Origin: Streptomyces cellulosae
Lineage (GTDB): Bacteria; Actinomycetota; Actinomycetes; Streptomycetales; Streptomycetaceae
Length of the DNA stretch: 64,000 bases
Assembly: GCA_014655195.1 (NCBI GenBank)
Contig: BNBH01000012.1
Location: 124,001 to 188,000, forward strand
Direction of reading: 5' to 3'
The translations under genes were made by a program, and so were the position numbers. This document shows, piece after piece, positions 48,173-57,308 of this stretch. The number at the start of each line of letters is the position of its first letter. Within the stretch, counting starts at the first letter, position 1. A model generated the notes under the pieces. The model was not told where the DNA came from. It made no database searches and saw only the letters and a list, made by a program, of their open reading frames with translations.

Positions 48173-50086
48173 GTGCGAGGTTCCTGGGTACCGAAGATCG
48201 CGGCCGTCCTGCTCCTGCTCGCCCTCTCGGTGCCCGTCCCCGCGGCGGCCCGTACGGCCGTGCCGGTCGAGGAGACCGCCGCGCCCGCCGACTGGACCCC
48301 GCCGCTCAGCACACGGGGCCGCTGGATCGTTGACGCGAACGGAGACCGCTTCAAGCTGCGCTCCGGCAACTGGCACGGTGCCAGCGGCACGTGGAACGGC
48401 AGCGGCAGCGCGGACGACGACGCCGACCACCACGCGGGGGAGAACTCCCACCGCGTCCCGCTCGGCCTGGACCGCGCCCCGATGGCCGAGATCGTCGCGA
48501 GCTTCCGGGAGATCGGGATCAACAGCGTCCGGCTGCCCTTCTCCAACGAGATGATCCACGACACCCGCCCGGTCACCGCCGACGCCGTCACCGCCAACCC
48601 TGACCTGGAGGGGAGGACGCCGCTGCAGGTGTACGACGCAGCGGTGCGCGCCCTCACCGACGCCGGTCTCGCCGTGATCCTCAACAACCACACCAACAGC
48701 ACCCGTTGGTGCTGCGGCGTGGACGGCAACGAACGCTGGAACGCGAGCCAGTCGGACGAGACCTGGGAGAACGACTGGCTGTTCATGGCCCGCCGCTACC
48801 GCGACAACCCGCGTGTCGTCGGCGCCGACCTCTACAACGAGGTCCGCCGCAGCGTCTGGGACGACCCCGACTGGGGCCTCGGCGACCGGCACGACTGGTT
48901 CGCCGCGAGCCAGAGGGCCGGCGACCGCATCCTCACCGAGGCCGACCCCGACCTGCTGATCATCGTCGAGGGCATCAACTGGACCGGCCTGCCCGTCGAC
49001 GGCCTCCCGCACGGACGCCCCACCCTCGAACCCGTACGCGACCTGTCGCACACCCTCGTCGACTCCAACAAACTCGTCTACTCCGCCCACTTCTACGGCT
49101 ACACAGGCCCCCGGCACACCGGCGCGACCGGCATCGGCGAGACCAGCGACCCCCGCTACCAGGACCTCACCCCCGCCGAACTCGCCGACGTGCTCCACCG
49201 ACAGGCGCTCTACGTCGCCGGCGACACCGACCGCCACTACACGGCCCCCGTGTGGATCTCCGAGTTCGGCGTCGGCGGCCGCGAGGAGACCGGCGCGGCC
49301 CCGCGCGCCTGGTTCGAGCACTTCGTCGGCCAACTGATTCGCGCCGACGCCGACTTCGCGTACTGGCCCCTGGTCGGCTGGCACGAGAACCGCCGCGGCA
49401 ACGGCTGGGCCCTGCTCCACTGGGACGCGGAGGGCCGCCGCATGGCCGTCCACGACGGCGACGACTGGCGGTCGGACGCATGGCGCCGTCTGGTCGAGGC
49501 CCCCGCCCGCACGGGCCACGTCCCGCCTACGACGGAGTGGGCGATGCTCAGCCCCGATCACGGCGACTTCGTCGCCTCACGCCGGATGCGCGCACTGCCC
49601 GACTGGGACCCGGGCGCCCGCAAGGCGGCCTGCCCCGACGGCCTCCGCCTGGCGGGCCTGAGCCACACGGGCAACCGGGGCCTGTGCACCGACGCCCGCG
49701 CGGGCGCCCTGGACGACCCGGGCGGCGCCCACGAGGCGGTGAGGGACGAACGGCACGTCGCCCCCGGCCGCGACTGGGCGTCCGGCCACACCAAACTCCA
49801 GTGCGCCGACGGCCACTTCCTCACCGGCTACAGCGTCCGCGGCGCCGCCGTCTCGTCCGCCCTGTGCCGCAAGGCGACCCCGGGCACACTCACCGCCCCG
49901 GGCGGCCGCACGGTCTGGTTCGACCGAGGAGACAACCGCGGCGACGCCCCCAGGGGCGGCGACTTCGCCCGGGGCCACTACAAGGGCCAGTGCGCGGACG
50001 ACGAGTACGCGGCAGGCATAGCCTGGACGGGCCGCGTCGGATCTCCCCGAACTCCGGACGCGCTGTACTGCCGCCCGTTGTCCTGA
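48173..50086 (+). CDS. Secreted GH5-type glycoside hydrolase with C-terminal Cys-repeat domain
   Basis: A 637-residue secreted enzyme starting at GTG 48173 behind GGAGGGAG. Signal peptide about 1-30. The catalytic domain (about 45-450) is GH5-like, with acid/base Glu223 in LYNEV and nucleophile Glu364 in WISEFGVGG. The active-site sequences HFYGYTGP and FAYWPLVGW are also present. It should cleave a beta-glycan such as cellulose or mannan. The C-terminal 150 residues contain three Cys-rich modules of CPDGxxLxGLSHTG type, each with a paired Cys near its end, which resemble a domain known from secreted Streptomyces phospholipase-type enzymes. There is no classical CBM. The GH92 gene is 1.1 kb away. 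Confidence 0.85.
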   Translation: MRGSWVPKIAAVLLLLALSVPVPAAARTAVPVEETAAPADWTPPLSTRGRWIVDANGDRFKLRSGNWHGASGTWNGSGSADDDADHHAGENSHRVPLGLDRAPMAEIVASFREIGINSVRLPFSNEMIHDTRPVTADAVTANPDLEGRTPLQVYDAAVRALTDAGLAVILNNHTNSTRWCCGVDGNERWNASQSDETWENDWLFMARRYRDNPRVVGADLYNEVRRSVWDDPDWGLGDRHDWFAASQRAGDRILTEADPDLLIIVEGINWTGLPVDGLPHGRPTLEPVRDLSHTLVDSNKLVYSAHFYGYTGPRHTGATGIGETSDPRYQDLTPAELADVLHRQALYVAGDTDRHYTAPVWISEFGVGGREETGAAPRAWFEHFVGQLIRADADFAYWPLVGWHENRRGNGWALLHWDAEGRRMAVHDGDDWRSDAWRRLVEAPARTGHVPPTTEWAMLSPDHGDFVASRRMRALPDWDPGARKAACPDGLRLAGLSHTGNRGLCTDARAGALDDPGGAHEAVRDERHVAPGRDWASGHTKLQCADGHFLTGYSVRGAAVSSALCRKATPGTLTAPGGRTVWFDRGDNRGDAPRGGDFARGHYKGQCADDEYAAGIAWTGRVGSPRTPDALYCRPLS

Positions 50087-50163
50087 GCCGTTCACCGAGC
50101 CGGCGGGCCCGGGTAACCCCTTGCCCGCGGTGTACGCGGCAGTGAGGACGACGGGCGGCCGTC

Positions 50164-50970
50164 TCAGCTGCGCCTGCCCCCCGCCCGCGCCGGCACCCCG
50201 GGTGTGCCCGTCGGGCGGGGGAGGAGGGTGCCGTCCACGTACAGGTCGACGTACTCGTTGTAGAACGCCGCCAGGCCCGCGATGCGGGAGACCTGGGTGG
50301 TGGGGAAGTCGTACGCCCAGAGGATGTTCTCGTGCGGGCCGGTGCCGGCGTCGAAGGACCAGTAGCCGCTCGTCGTGCCCTTGTACGGGCACCGGGTGAC
50401 GTGGTCCGTGCGGCGCAGCAGCGGCCAGTTGATGTGGGCGCGGTCGAGGTAGTAGCGGGTCGGCAGGCCCGTCTCGAACAGCTTCACGCAGTGCGGCGCG
50501 TCCGCGAGGACCACGCCGTCGATCTCCACCCGCACCCGGCTGGAGGACCGCAGCGCGTCCACGCGGGCGTACGGGCTGCGCGGATGGACGTACACCGGCT
50601 CGTCCTCCTCCAGCCACTCGTCGATCGCGTTCCAGCGGAAGCGGACGGTCCCCCGTACGGCCTCCGGGGCGCCGTCCTGCCACACCCACGCCGCGCCCTC
50701 CCGCACCGCGTCCCGCACACGCAGCGAATGGCGCCGCGCGGGGCCCGCGCCGAGGTGCTCCGTCCGGTCGTCGTCGATCAGCACCGCCTCGACCAGGTCG
50801 TCGCGCGGCACGCAGTACTGCGGATAGCCGGCCCACTCCCACACGTACAGCGCGCGCCGCGTGTCGAACACGACGTGCCCGTCCACGAACCCCCGCACAC
50901 GCCGCGGCACGGGTTCGACGTGCCCCACGGGGACGATCAGGCTCGGGTGCAGGACGCTCTCCACGCCCAT
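50164..50970 (-). CDS. Tandem DUF427 protein
   Basis: A 268-residue protein made of two DUF427 domains. The second is complete: VRVEIDGVVLADAPHCVKLF, GLPTRYYLDRAHINWPLL, RCPYKGTTSGYWSF and ENILWAYDFPTTQVSRIAGL. The first repeats the pattern more loosely, with VRGFVDGHVVFDTRRALYVWE. This small beta-rich family is of unknown function. Start at ATG 50970; longer readings upstream are not conserved. Isolated between the GH5 and GH92 genes. Confidence 0.85.
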   Translation of the reverse strand: MGVESVLHPSLIVPVGHVEPVPRRVRGFVDGHVVFDTRRALYVWEWAGYPQYCVPRDDLVEAVLIDDDRTEHLGAGPARRHSLRVRDAVREGAAWVWQDGAPEAVRGTVRFRWNAIDEWLEEDEPVYVHPRSPYARVDALRSSSRVRVEIDGVVLADAPHCVKLFETGLPTRYYLDRAHINWPLLRRTDHVTRCPYKGTTSGYWSFDAGTGPHENILWAYDFPTTQVSRIAGLAAFYNEYVDLYVDGTLLPRPTGTPGVPARAGGRRS

Positions 50971-51074
50971 GGGCGGCCACCTCGATTCACTGGCCCGCGC
51001 GGCTCGGGGCCCGCAGGTCACGACGCCTCGGTTCGTGCCGCACGCTACCGCGCACACCGGGCGGGACGTGACAA

Positions 51075-51110
51075 GCCGGGCGTCCGTGTCACGGGACACG
51101 GACGCCCGGC
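51075..51110 (-). terminator. Hairpin terminator downstream of the GH92 gene
   Basis: GCCGGGCGTCCGTGTC and GACACGGACGCCCGGC form a perfect 16-bp stem with a 4-nt ACGG loop, 47 bp after the GH92 stop codon. Confidence 0.85.
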
Positions 51111-51115
51111 CTCGG

Positions 51116-51166
51116 GTGGGGGTTACCCGAGCGTGGGGGTTACCCGAGCGTGGGGGTTACCCGAGC
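51116..51166. repeat. Three perfect 17-bp tandem repeats spanning a stop codon
   Basis: Three identical copies of GTGGGGGTTACCCGAGC. The copy at 51150-51166 contains the stop codon of the GH92 gene (minus strand, TAA at 51159-51157) and its last codons. The other two lie downstream of the gene, so each copy repeats Thr-Leu-Gly-stop in sequence. Only slippage or unequal crossing-over could have produced this. Confidence 0.9.
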
Positions 51167-54100
51167 GTGAGGGCGTAGATCTGCACCCGGGGATCGTTCC
51201 GCAGCCCGAGCGAGCGGACCGTCTTCGACGCGTCGAGGGCCACGGACGTGGCGAACAGACGCACCGGCGGCCCGTCCACGCCCTGCCCCTGCTTGATCCG
51301 GTGCGGCATCTCCAGCGCCACCGAACTGCCCGCGGGCGTCGAGCCCGCCCAGTCGCCGACGGTGACCGGCAGTTCGGCGGTCGTGCCGTCGGTGTAGCGG
51401 ACGGTGAGGTCCGTCGTCACCGGCCCGTGGTGGGACGCGCCGACCAGCCGCAGCGCGCCGTACGAACCGGCCGGCAGCAGCATGGCCTGCCCGCGCGCTT
51501 CGACGAAGTTCGCGGCCGTGCCGGACGGGTCGGGCGCCTGGTAGGTCACTCCGTCCCACACCACCGGTCCCGCCGCCGGCAACAGGTCGCCGTCGTAGCT
51601 CCAGCCGCCGCCGTCGAAGTCGCCCTCACCGGATGCCGCGACGGTCGCGGTCCCGTCGTGGTTCAGCTCCTTGCCCAGGTCGACGGCGCACCGCTCACCG
51701 CCGTCCCCGGCGCAGCGCGCGGCCTCGCGCACCTCGACGGTGGCGACCCGCTCCACCGCCTTGACCCCAGGGGCGCCGGCCGTGATCCGCACGGTGTACG
51801 TGCCCGGCGCGGTCCCGGCCGGCACACCTACGTCCACCGCCGCGGTCCGCTGCACGGGCAGCCGGTGCGACGCCAGCGTGAAGGAGCCCGACGTCTTCAC
51901 GGTCCACCCGCGAGGCGCCTCGGCCGCCACCTTCACCCGCAGCGCACCCGGCGCCTGGCCCAGCACGTCCAGTCGCAGCCGCACGTCCTGGGCCTTGTCC
52001 GACCCCGGCACCACGTCGGCGGACGTGCGCAGGGACGCGTCGAGGTGACGGCGGGAGTCGGCGGCCGCGCGGTTCACCGACGGCGGCTCGGCACCCTTGC
52101 CGGTGCCCCACGCCGACGGCTCGTCGCTCATCTCGAAGGCGAGCCGCCCGCCCTTGGCGACCGCGTCCCAGTCCAGCCACGTGGCGCGCAGGTCCTTCTC
52201 GCCGAACTCCGCCCGCTTCACGTACCGCCGGGTGTCGCTCGCCCCGGGCGCCTTCACGGTCAGCGTGCCGCCCTGGAGCTTCCCGTACGCGCCGATGCGG
52301 ATCTCCGCCGACGGGAACTGCGGGGAGGACACGGCGAGATAGTCACCGCCGTTCGTCACCGGGTACAGACCCAGGGAGGAGAAGACGTACCAGGCCGACA
52401 TGGTGCCCAGGTCGTCGTTGCCGGTCATCCCGTCCGGCCCGTCCGTGAACAGGGTCATCGCCGCACGCGTCACGGTCGCCGTCTTCGCCGGCGCGCCCGC
52501 CCACAGGTACATGTACGGCGCGTGCAGGTCGGGCTCGTTGTTCGGGTTGTAGGTAGGCTTGCCGTAGTAGTCGTACGGTGCCGAGATCCAGTCCTCGCGG
52601 GCGGTCTTCGCCGGGTCCTTCAGCAGCTTGTCGTAGGCGAAGAAGGCGTCGAGCCGCTCCTCCGTCTTCTTCCGGCCGCCCATCAGTGACACCAGCCCGG
52701 CCGGGTCCTGCGGGACCAGCCACTGGTACTGGTACGCGCCGCCCTCGTGGAACTGGTGCCCCGCCTCGACCGGGTCGTACGGCGTGACCCAGGTGCCCTC
52801 GGTGGTGCGCGGCCGGAACTGCTGGACGGACGAGTCCCACAGGTTCCGGTACCACTGCCCGCGCGCCGCGAACGTCCGCGCGTCGGCCGTGCGGCCCAGC
52901 CCCTTCGCCATCAGCGCCAGCGACGCGTCCGCCGCCGCGTACTCCAGGGTCGCCGACGCCGGGTGCACGCAGTCGTTGTCGCCGCCCTTGTCCGGGCAGT
53001 CCTTCCCCAGCTCCAGCCCGCTGGGCACATACCCGCGCTCCAGGTAGGCGTCGATGCCGGCGCGCCCGTTGTAGGGGGACTCGTCCGGCGGCGTCCGCAG
53101 CGCGTTCTTCCGCAGCAGCGCGTACGCCTCCTGCTCATGACCGGCGAGCAGCCCCTTCGACCACGCCTCCACCAGGAACGGCGTCACCGGGTCGCCCGTC
53201 ATGATGTTGGTCTCGCTGTTGGCGAGCGACCAGCGCGGCAGCCAGCCGCCGTCCCGCCCGATCGCCACGACCGACAGCGCGACGTCCCGCGCCACCTTCG
53301 GCTCCAGCAGTTGCAGCAGCTGGTTCTGCGGCCGGTGCGTGTCCCACAACGACAGGTTCTGGTACGGCGTGAATGCGTCCGCCGTGTGCACCTTCCCGTC
53401 GAAGCCCGCGTACCGCCCGTCGACGTCCCCGGCGAGGTTCGGGTGCAACTGCGCGTGATAGAGCGCCGTGTAGAAGGCGCGCTGCCGCTCGGCCGGCCCG
53501 CCGTCCACCTTCACCGAGGCCAGCTGCCGCTCCCAGGTGGCCTGCAACGCCTCCCGCGTGGCGTCGAAGTCGTACGATTCGGCCGTCTCCGCCTCGAGGT
53601 TCTTCCGGGCGCCCTCGAGACCCGTGTACGACAGGCCGACCTTGACGACGACGTCACGGTCCTCCTCGGCGTCGAACGTCACCCAGGCCCCGTTGCCGCC
53701 CTCACCGGCCGCGTCCCGCTCACCGGGCCGGGGAGTGGAGCCACGCCAGGTGCCGTGCGCGGTGAACGGGCGGTCGAAGGTGGCGGTGAAGTAGACCGTG
53801 TGCCGGTCCTTGCCCGCGCAGAAGTTGCCCGCCTCGACCCGGCCCTCGACCGTCCGGTCACCGACGACGTGCACTTCCGAGCTGTACACCCGCTGGTTGG
53901 CCTTGCCGGTGTTGAAGAGCACGTTGGCGCGGTCGGTGGAGGGGAAGGTGTAGCGCTGCCACCCGGTGCGCTCGGTGGCCGTCAGCTCGGCGTCGATGCC
54001 GTACGTCTTCAACCCGACACGGTAGTAACCGGGTTCGGCCTTCTCGTCGTCGTGCGAGTACGTCGACCGGTACGCATTCGGATCCACGGTGTCGACCGCG

Positions 54101-54453
54101 CCGGTGGTCGGCATCAGCGGCAGCTCGCCCATGACGGAGCAGCCGACGCCGGAGAGGTGGGTCTGGCTGAACCCGTGGATCTTGTCCTGCTGGTAGTCGT
54201 AGCCGCCCTGCCCGCCGGTGTCCGGGCTGACCTGCACCATCCCGAAGGGCGCGCTGGCGCCGGGGAAGGTGTTGCCGAAGTTCTGCGTGCCGATGAACGG
54301 GTTGACCAGGGAGGTCAGTTGTTCACCGGACGCGGATGAGGACGACGACGGCTGGGCGAGGGCCGGCGCGGGCGCGAGACCGGCGCCGGTGACGACGAGC
54401 GCGGCGAGGACGGTCGACGCTCGGCGGCGCCATCTGTGGAGGGGTGAATCCAT
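51157..54453 (-). CDS. Secreted GH92 alpha-mannosidase
   Basis: A 1098-residue exported enzyme. Signal peptide about 1-33. The GH92 N-terminal beta-sandwich (about 45-270) opens with VNPFIGTQNFGNTFPGASAP. The (alpha/alpha)6 barrel (about 290-770) contains NLSLWDTHRPQNQLLQLL, VEAGHQFHEGGAYQYQW and NDDLGTMSAWYVFSSLGLYP, which supply the calcium and acid/base residues. The C-terminus carries a NEW3-type and a galactose-binding-like module (about 800-1098). GH92 enzymes remove alpha-linked mannose from host or fungal glycans. A LacI-type palindrome lies 65 bp upstream. Confidence 0.92.
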   Translation of the reverse strand: MDSPLHRWRRRASTVLAALVVTGAGLAPAPALAQPSSSSSASGEQLTSLVNPFIGTQNFGNTFPGASAPFGMVQVSPDTGGQGGYDYQQDKIHGFSQTHLSGVGCSVMGELPLMPTTGAVDTVDPNAYRSTYSHDDEKAEPGYYRVGLKTYGIDAELTATERTGWQRYTFPSTDRANVLFNTGKANQRVYSSEVHVVGDRTVEGRVEAGNFCAGKDRHTVYFTATFDRPFTAHGTWRGSTPRPGERDAAGEGGNGAWVTFDAEEDRDVVVKVGLSYTGLEGARKNLEAETAESYDFDATREALQATWERQLASVKVDGGPAERQRAFYTALYHAQLHPNLAGDVDGRYAGFDGKVHTADAFTPYQNLSLWDTHRPQNQLLQLLEPKVARDVALSVVAIGRDGGWLPRWSLANSETNIMTGDPVTPFLVEAWSKGLLAGHEQEAYALLRKNALRTPPDESPYNGRAGIDAYLERGYVPSGLELGKDCPDKGGDNDCVHPASATLEYAAADASLALMAKGLGRTADARTFAARGQWYRNLWDSSVQQFRPRTTEGTWVTPYDPVEAGHQFHEGGAYQYQWLVPQDPAGLVSLMGGRKKTEERLDAFFAYDKLLKDPAKTAREDWISAPYDYYGKPTYNPNNEPDLHAPYMYLWAGAPAKTATVTRAAMTLFTDGPDGMTGNDDLGTMSAWYVFSSLGLYPVTNGGDYLAVSSPQFPSAEIRIGAYGKLQGGTLTVKAPGASDTRRYVKRAEFGEKDLRATWLDWDAVAKGGRLAFEMSDEPSAWGTGKGAEPPSVNRAAADSRRHLDASLRTSADVVPGSDKAQDVRLRLDVLGQAPGALRVKVAAEAPRGWTVKTSGSFTLASHRLPVQRTAAVDVGVPAGTAPGTYTVRITAGAPGVKAVERVATVEVREAARCAGDGGERCAVDLGKELNHDGTATVAASGEGDFDGGGWSYDGDLLPAAGPVVWDGVTYQAPDPSGTAANFVEARGQAMLLPAGSYGALRLVGASHHGPVTTDLTVRYTDGTTAELPVTVGDWAGSTPAGSSVALEMPHRIKQGQGVDGPPVRLFATSVALDASKTVRSLGLRNDPRVQIYALTLG

Positions 54454-54517
54454 GGAAGCGGCTCCTGTTGCTCACCTGTCGCACCGGGCTGGACGGAAGC
54501 GGACTAGATCACGGTGC

Positions 54518-54531
54518 TGACATCGTTGTCA
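54518..54531. promoter_or_regulatory. LacI-type operator upstream of GH92
   Basis: TGACATCGTTGTCA, one mismatch from the perfect TGACAACGTTGTCA form seen for LacI-family regulators. It lies 65 bp upstream of the GH92 start. No LacI gene is adjacent, so the regulator would act in trans. Confidence 0.6.
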
Positions 54532-54575
54532 ATACCCGTGACCGAGACCGCTGTCCGGTGACCGTGGCCGGGATG

Positions 54576-55268
54576 TCAGGCCGGGGGCGAGCCCGCCGGC
54601 GTGACCTGCCGGAGCACCATGAGGGAGTCCTCGACGGAGGCGGCCATCGCGAAGGGGAACCGGTCCAACTCCAGGCAGAGGCTGACGTCTTCGGGGGCGG
54701 ATCCCGCACGCACGCCCTGCGTCAGCTCGGCGGCGGAACGCGACGCGGTGGCCCTTCGCAGATACGGGTCGGCGTCGATGATGTCCCCGTGGGCCCGGCC
54801 GGCTATGTACTCGGCGCACGCCAGATCCTCCTCGGCGCGCCCGCTGCCGCCGGTGACGACGAACGTCACCTCGCGGGATGCGCGCGCCCGCAGCACCGCG
54901 ACCGTCGCCTCGGCGACGACGAAGCTCGCGCACAGCACCAGCGAGGCGTCCTTCACGGCGAGGGCGCCGACGGTCCCCGCGGTGGTCTTCTGCACGACGG
55001 TGCGCCCGGACAGGTCCGTGTTCCGCAGCAGGACGGGGGAGTTGACCAGGTCGAAGCCGGGCGCGGGCAGGCCGTCCTTCAAGGTCATCCATTCGGGATG
55101 CCGTGCCTTCAGCGCCAGGGCTTCGTCCAAGGACTCGGCGAGGACGACCCGTTCGGCGCCCCGGGCGAACGCCCAGGCGGCCACCGTGTACGCCCGCATG
55201 ACGTCCACGACCACGGCCACGTCCGGTACGTCCGTCAACTCGGGGATGCCGAGGAAGCGTGCCTTCAT
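54576..55268 (-). CDS. 2-phosphosulfolactate phosphatase (ComB) family protein
   Basis: A 230-residue protein of the ComB-like family. VAVVVDVMRAYTVAAWAFAR, SPVLLRNTDLSGRTVVQKTT and LVLCASFVVAEATVAVLRAR are family-typical, and Asp/Thr residues expected to bind magnesium are present. ComB hydrolyses 2-phosphosulfolactate in coenzyme M synthesis, a pathway absent from Streptomyces, so this enzyme probably acts on another phosphorylated alpha-hydroxy acid. Start is taken at ATG 55268. Confidence 0.82.
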   Translation of the reverse strand: MKARFLGIPELTDVPDVAVVVDVMRAYTVAAWAFARGAERVVLAESLDEALALKARHPEWMTLKDGLPAPGFDLVNSPVLLRNTDLSGRTVVQKTTAGTVGALAVKDASLVLCASFVVAEATVAVLRARASREVTFVVTGGSGRAEEDLACAEYIAGRAHGDIIDADPYLRRATASRSAAELTQGVRAGSAPEDVSLCLELDRFPFAMAASVEDSLMVLRQVTPAGSPPA

Positions 55269-55537
55269 CCGGCCATGATGGGGCCGTGGCGGGGGCCGAC
55301 GCACGTGACTTTCACGCCGTCCGGGACGGAGGTCGAGGGCGGACCCGGCCGCCCCGGCGCACCCCGCACCACCGAAGACCCCTCCTGCCGCACCGGCAAG
55401 CACAACGCCGGTGACTTCCCTTGTCCGGCGTTGAGTTACCGGATGGGCGAGAACGAGGCCGGACCGGTCGAGGTCGTGTGCGGAGGTCGCGCGCAAGGCG
55501 GCGTGTCGGCGGCTGCCCGCGTGCAAGGATGTCGCCC

Positions 55538-57076
55538 GTGACCGGATTGTCTTCCTCGCCCGTCGCCGAGAGCACGCGCAGCCGCCGCCCCGGTCTGGGG
55601 CCCCGTACCGCCGCCGTGCTGGTGTTCGGGGCGTCGGCCGCGGTGCTGGTCGTCGAGATCGTCGCCCTGCGCCTGCTGGCCCCGTACCTCGGCCTCACCC
55701 TCGAGACCAGCACGCTGGTGATCGGCATCGCCCTCACGGCGATCGCGCTCGGCTCGTGGCTGGGCGGCCGCATCGCCGACCAGGTCGACCCGCTGCGGCT
55801 CCTCGCCCCCGCGCTCGGCGTCTCGGGCGCGGTGGTGGCGCTCACGCCGGCCGTGCTGCGCAGCGTGGCGGAGTGGGCGCGGCCGCTGCTGATCCTGGTC
55901 GCGGCGCTGACCGTCCTGGTGCCGGGCGCGCTGCTGTCCGCAGTGACGCCGCTGGTGACGAAGGTGCGGCTCACCAGCCTCGCCGAGACGGGCACGGTCG
56001 TCGGCCGGCTGTCCGGCGTCGGCACGGTGGGGTCGATCGTCGGCACGGTCCTGACCGGCTTCGTGCTGCTGTCACGGCTGCCGGTGAGCGGCATCCTGTT
56101 GGGACTCGGTGCGCTGCTGGTGGTCGCGTCGCTGCTGGTCGGCTGGCGCCTGCGCCGCCGGAGCGGTGCCGCGCCCGCCCTGGCGCTGGTCCTGGCGGCG
56201 GGCGGTCTGGCGGCCTCGGTCGTGCCGGGCGGCTGCGACGTCGAGACGCGGTACCACTGCGCCGAGGTCGTCGCCGACCCCACCCGCGAGGGTGGCCGTA
56301 CGCTCGTGCTGGACGGCGTACGGCACTCGTACGTCGACGCCGGCGACCCGACGCACCTGGAGTTCACGTACGTCAAGGCGGTCGCGTCGGTGACCGACGC
56401 GGCCTTCCCGGCGGGCAGGCCGCTCACGGCCCACCACCTGGGCGGAGGAGGCCTCACCCTGCCCCGCTACCTGGCGGCCACGCGGCCGGGCACGCGCAGC
56501 GTGGTCTCGGAGATCGACGCCGGCGTCGTACGCATCGACCGCGAACGGCTCGGACCGCGGCCGGACCCCGGCATCGAGGTCCGTACGGAGGACGGCAGGC
56601 TGGGCCTGAAGCGGCCGGCGACCGACTCCCTCGACCTGGTCGTCGGCGATGCCTTCGGCGGAGTCAGCGTGCCCTGGCACCTCACCACGGTGGAGGCACT
56701 TCGGGAGGTACGACGCGCACTCGCCCCCGACGGCCTCTACGCGGTCAACCTCATCGACCACGGCGAGCAGGCCTTCGCGAAGGCGGAACTGGCGACGCTG
56801 CGCGAGGTGTTCACACACGTGGCCCTCCTGGGCGAACCGGCGGACATCGGCCTGACCCACACGGACGCCCCCGTGGGCGGCAACGTGGTCGCCGTGGCCT
56901 CGGACCATCCGTTCGACCTGACCGCGATCCAGAAGGCACTGAACGCCCGCAGCACCGGCTGGAAAACCGCCACGGGCGACGCCCTCACCACCTGGCTCGG
57001 CGACGCCCCCGTCCTCACCGACGACTACGCCCCGGTGGACCAACTCCTCCAGCCCTACGCAACGCAGCGGCAGTAG
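55538..57076 (+). CDS. Fusion of membrane domain and spermidine synthase-like domain
   Basis: A 512-residue protein. The first 220 residues contain about seven membrane segments (from TAAVLVFGASAAVLVVEIVA onward). The C-terminal half is a class I Rossmann domain like spermidine synthase, with HHLGGGGLTLPRYLAATRP, VVSEIDAGVVRIDRERLG and LDLVVGDAFGGVSVPWHLTT. The spermidine synthase gatekeeper and catalytic Asp (VGDAF) are kept. Fused MFS/spermidine synthase proteins are annotated often but uncharacterised; they may aminopropylate a polyamine or methylate a lipid. GTG 55538 follows AAGG at the right spacing; ATG 55529 is possible. Confidence 0.82.
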   Translation: MTGLSSSPVAESTRSRRPGLGPRTAAVLVFGASAAVLVVEIVALRLLAPYLGLTLETSTLVIGIALTAIALGSWLGGRIADQVDPLRLLAPALGVSGAVVALTPAVLRSVAEWARPLLILVAALTVLVPGALLSAVTPLVTKVRLTSLAETGTVVGRLSGVGTVGSIVGTVLTGFVLLSRLPVSGILLGLGALLVVASLLVGWRLRRRSGAAPALALVLAAGGLAASVVPGGCDVETRYHCAEVVADPTREGGRTLVLDGVRHSYVDAGDPTHLEFTYVKAVASVTDAAFPAGRPLTAHHLGGGGLTLPRYLAATRPGTRSVVSEIDAGVVRIDRERLGPRPDPGIEVRTEDGRLGLKRPATDSLDLVVGDAFGGVSVPWHLTTVEALREVRRALAPDGLYAVNLIDHGEQAFAKAELATLREVFTHVALLGEPADIGLTHTDAPVGGNVVAVASDHPFDLTAIQKALNARSTGWKTATGDALTTWLGDAPVLTDDYAPVDQLLQPYATQRQ

Positions 57077-57120
57077 AGGGCGACTCCCGAGCCGTTCACG
57101 GCACAGCCGAGGCCATCACC

Positions 57121-57177
57121 CTCAGGGGCGCGGGAAGCTGCGCGGCCAGCCTCAACGCACCCGCCCCCGATACGCAG
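57121..57177 (+). repeat. Dispersed intergenic repeat, copy B
   Basis: CTCAGGGGCGCGGGAAGCTG then GCGCGGCCAGCC, matching copy A at 42197 and copy C at 57219. Located just downstream of the spermidine synthase-like fusion gene. Confidence 0.75.
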
Positions 57178-57218
57178 TCGGCCCTCGGCGCCTCTCTCGA
57201 CACCGTCAGGGCCAACTC

Positions 57219-57276
57219 CCTGAGGCGCGCGGGGAACTGCGCGATGAACCCCAACGCACCCGCACCCGGCGCCCGA
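57219..57276 (+). repeat. Dispersed intergenic repeat, copy C
   Basis: CCTGAGGCGCGCGGGGAACT then GCGCGATGAACCCC, in the same orientation as copy B and 98 bp after it. Both share the following AACGCACCCGC segment. Confidence 0.75.
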
Positions 57277-57308
57277 CCTCACCAACCCCACCCCGTAGCC
57301 GCCCCCGC

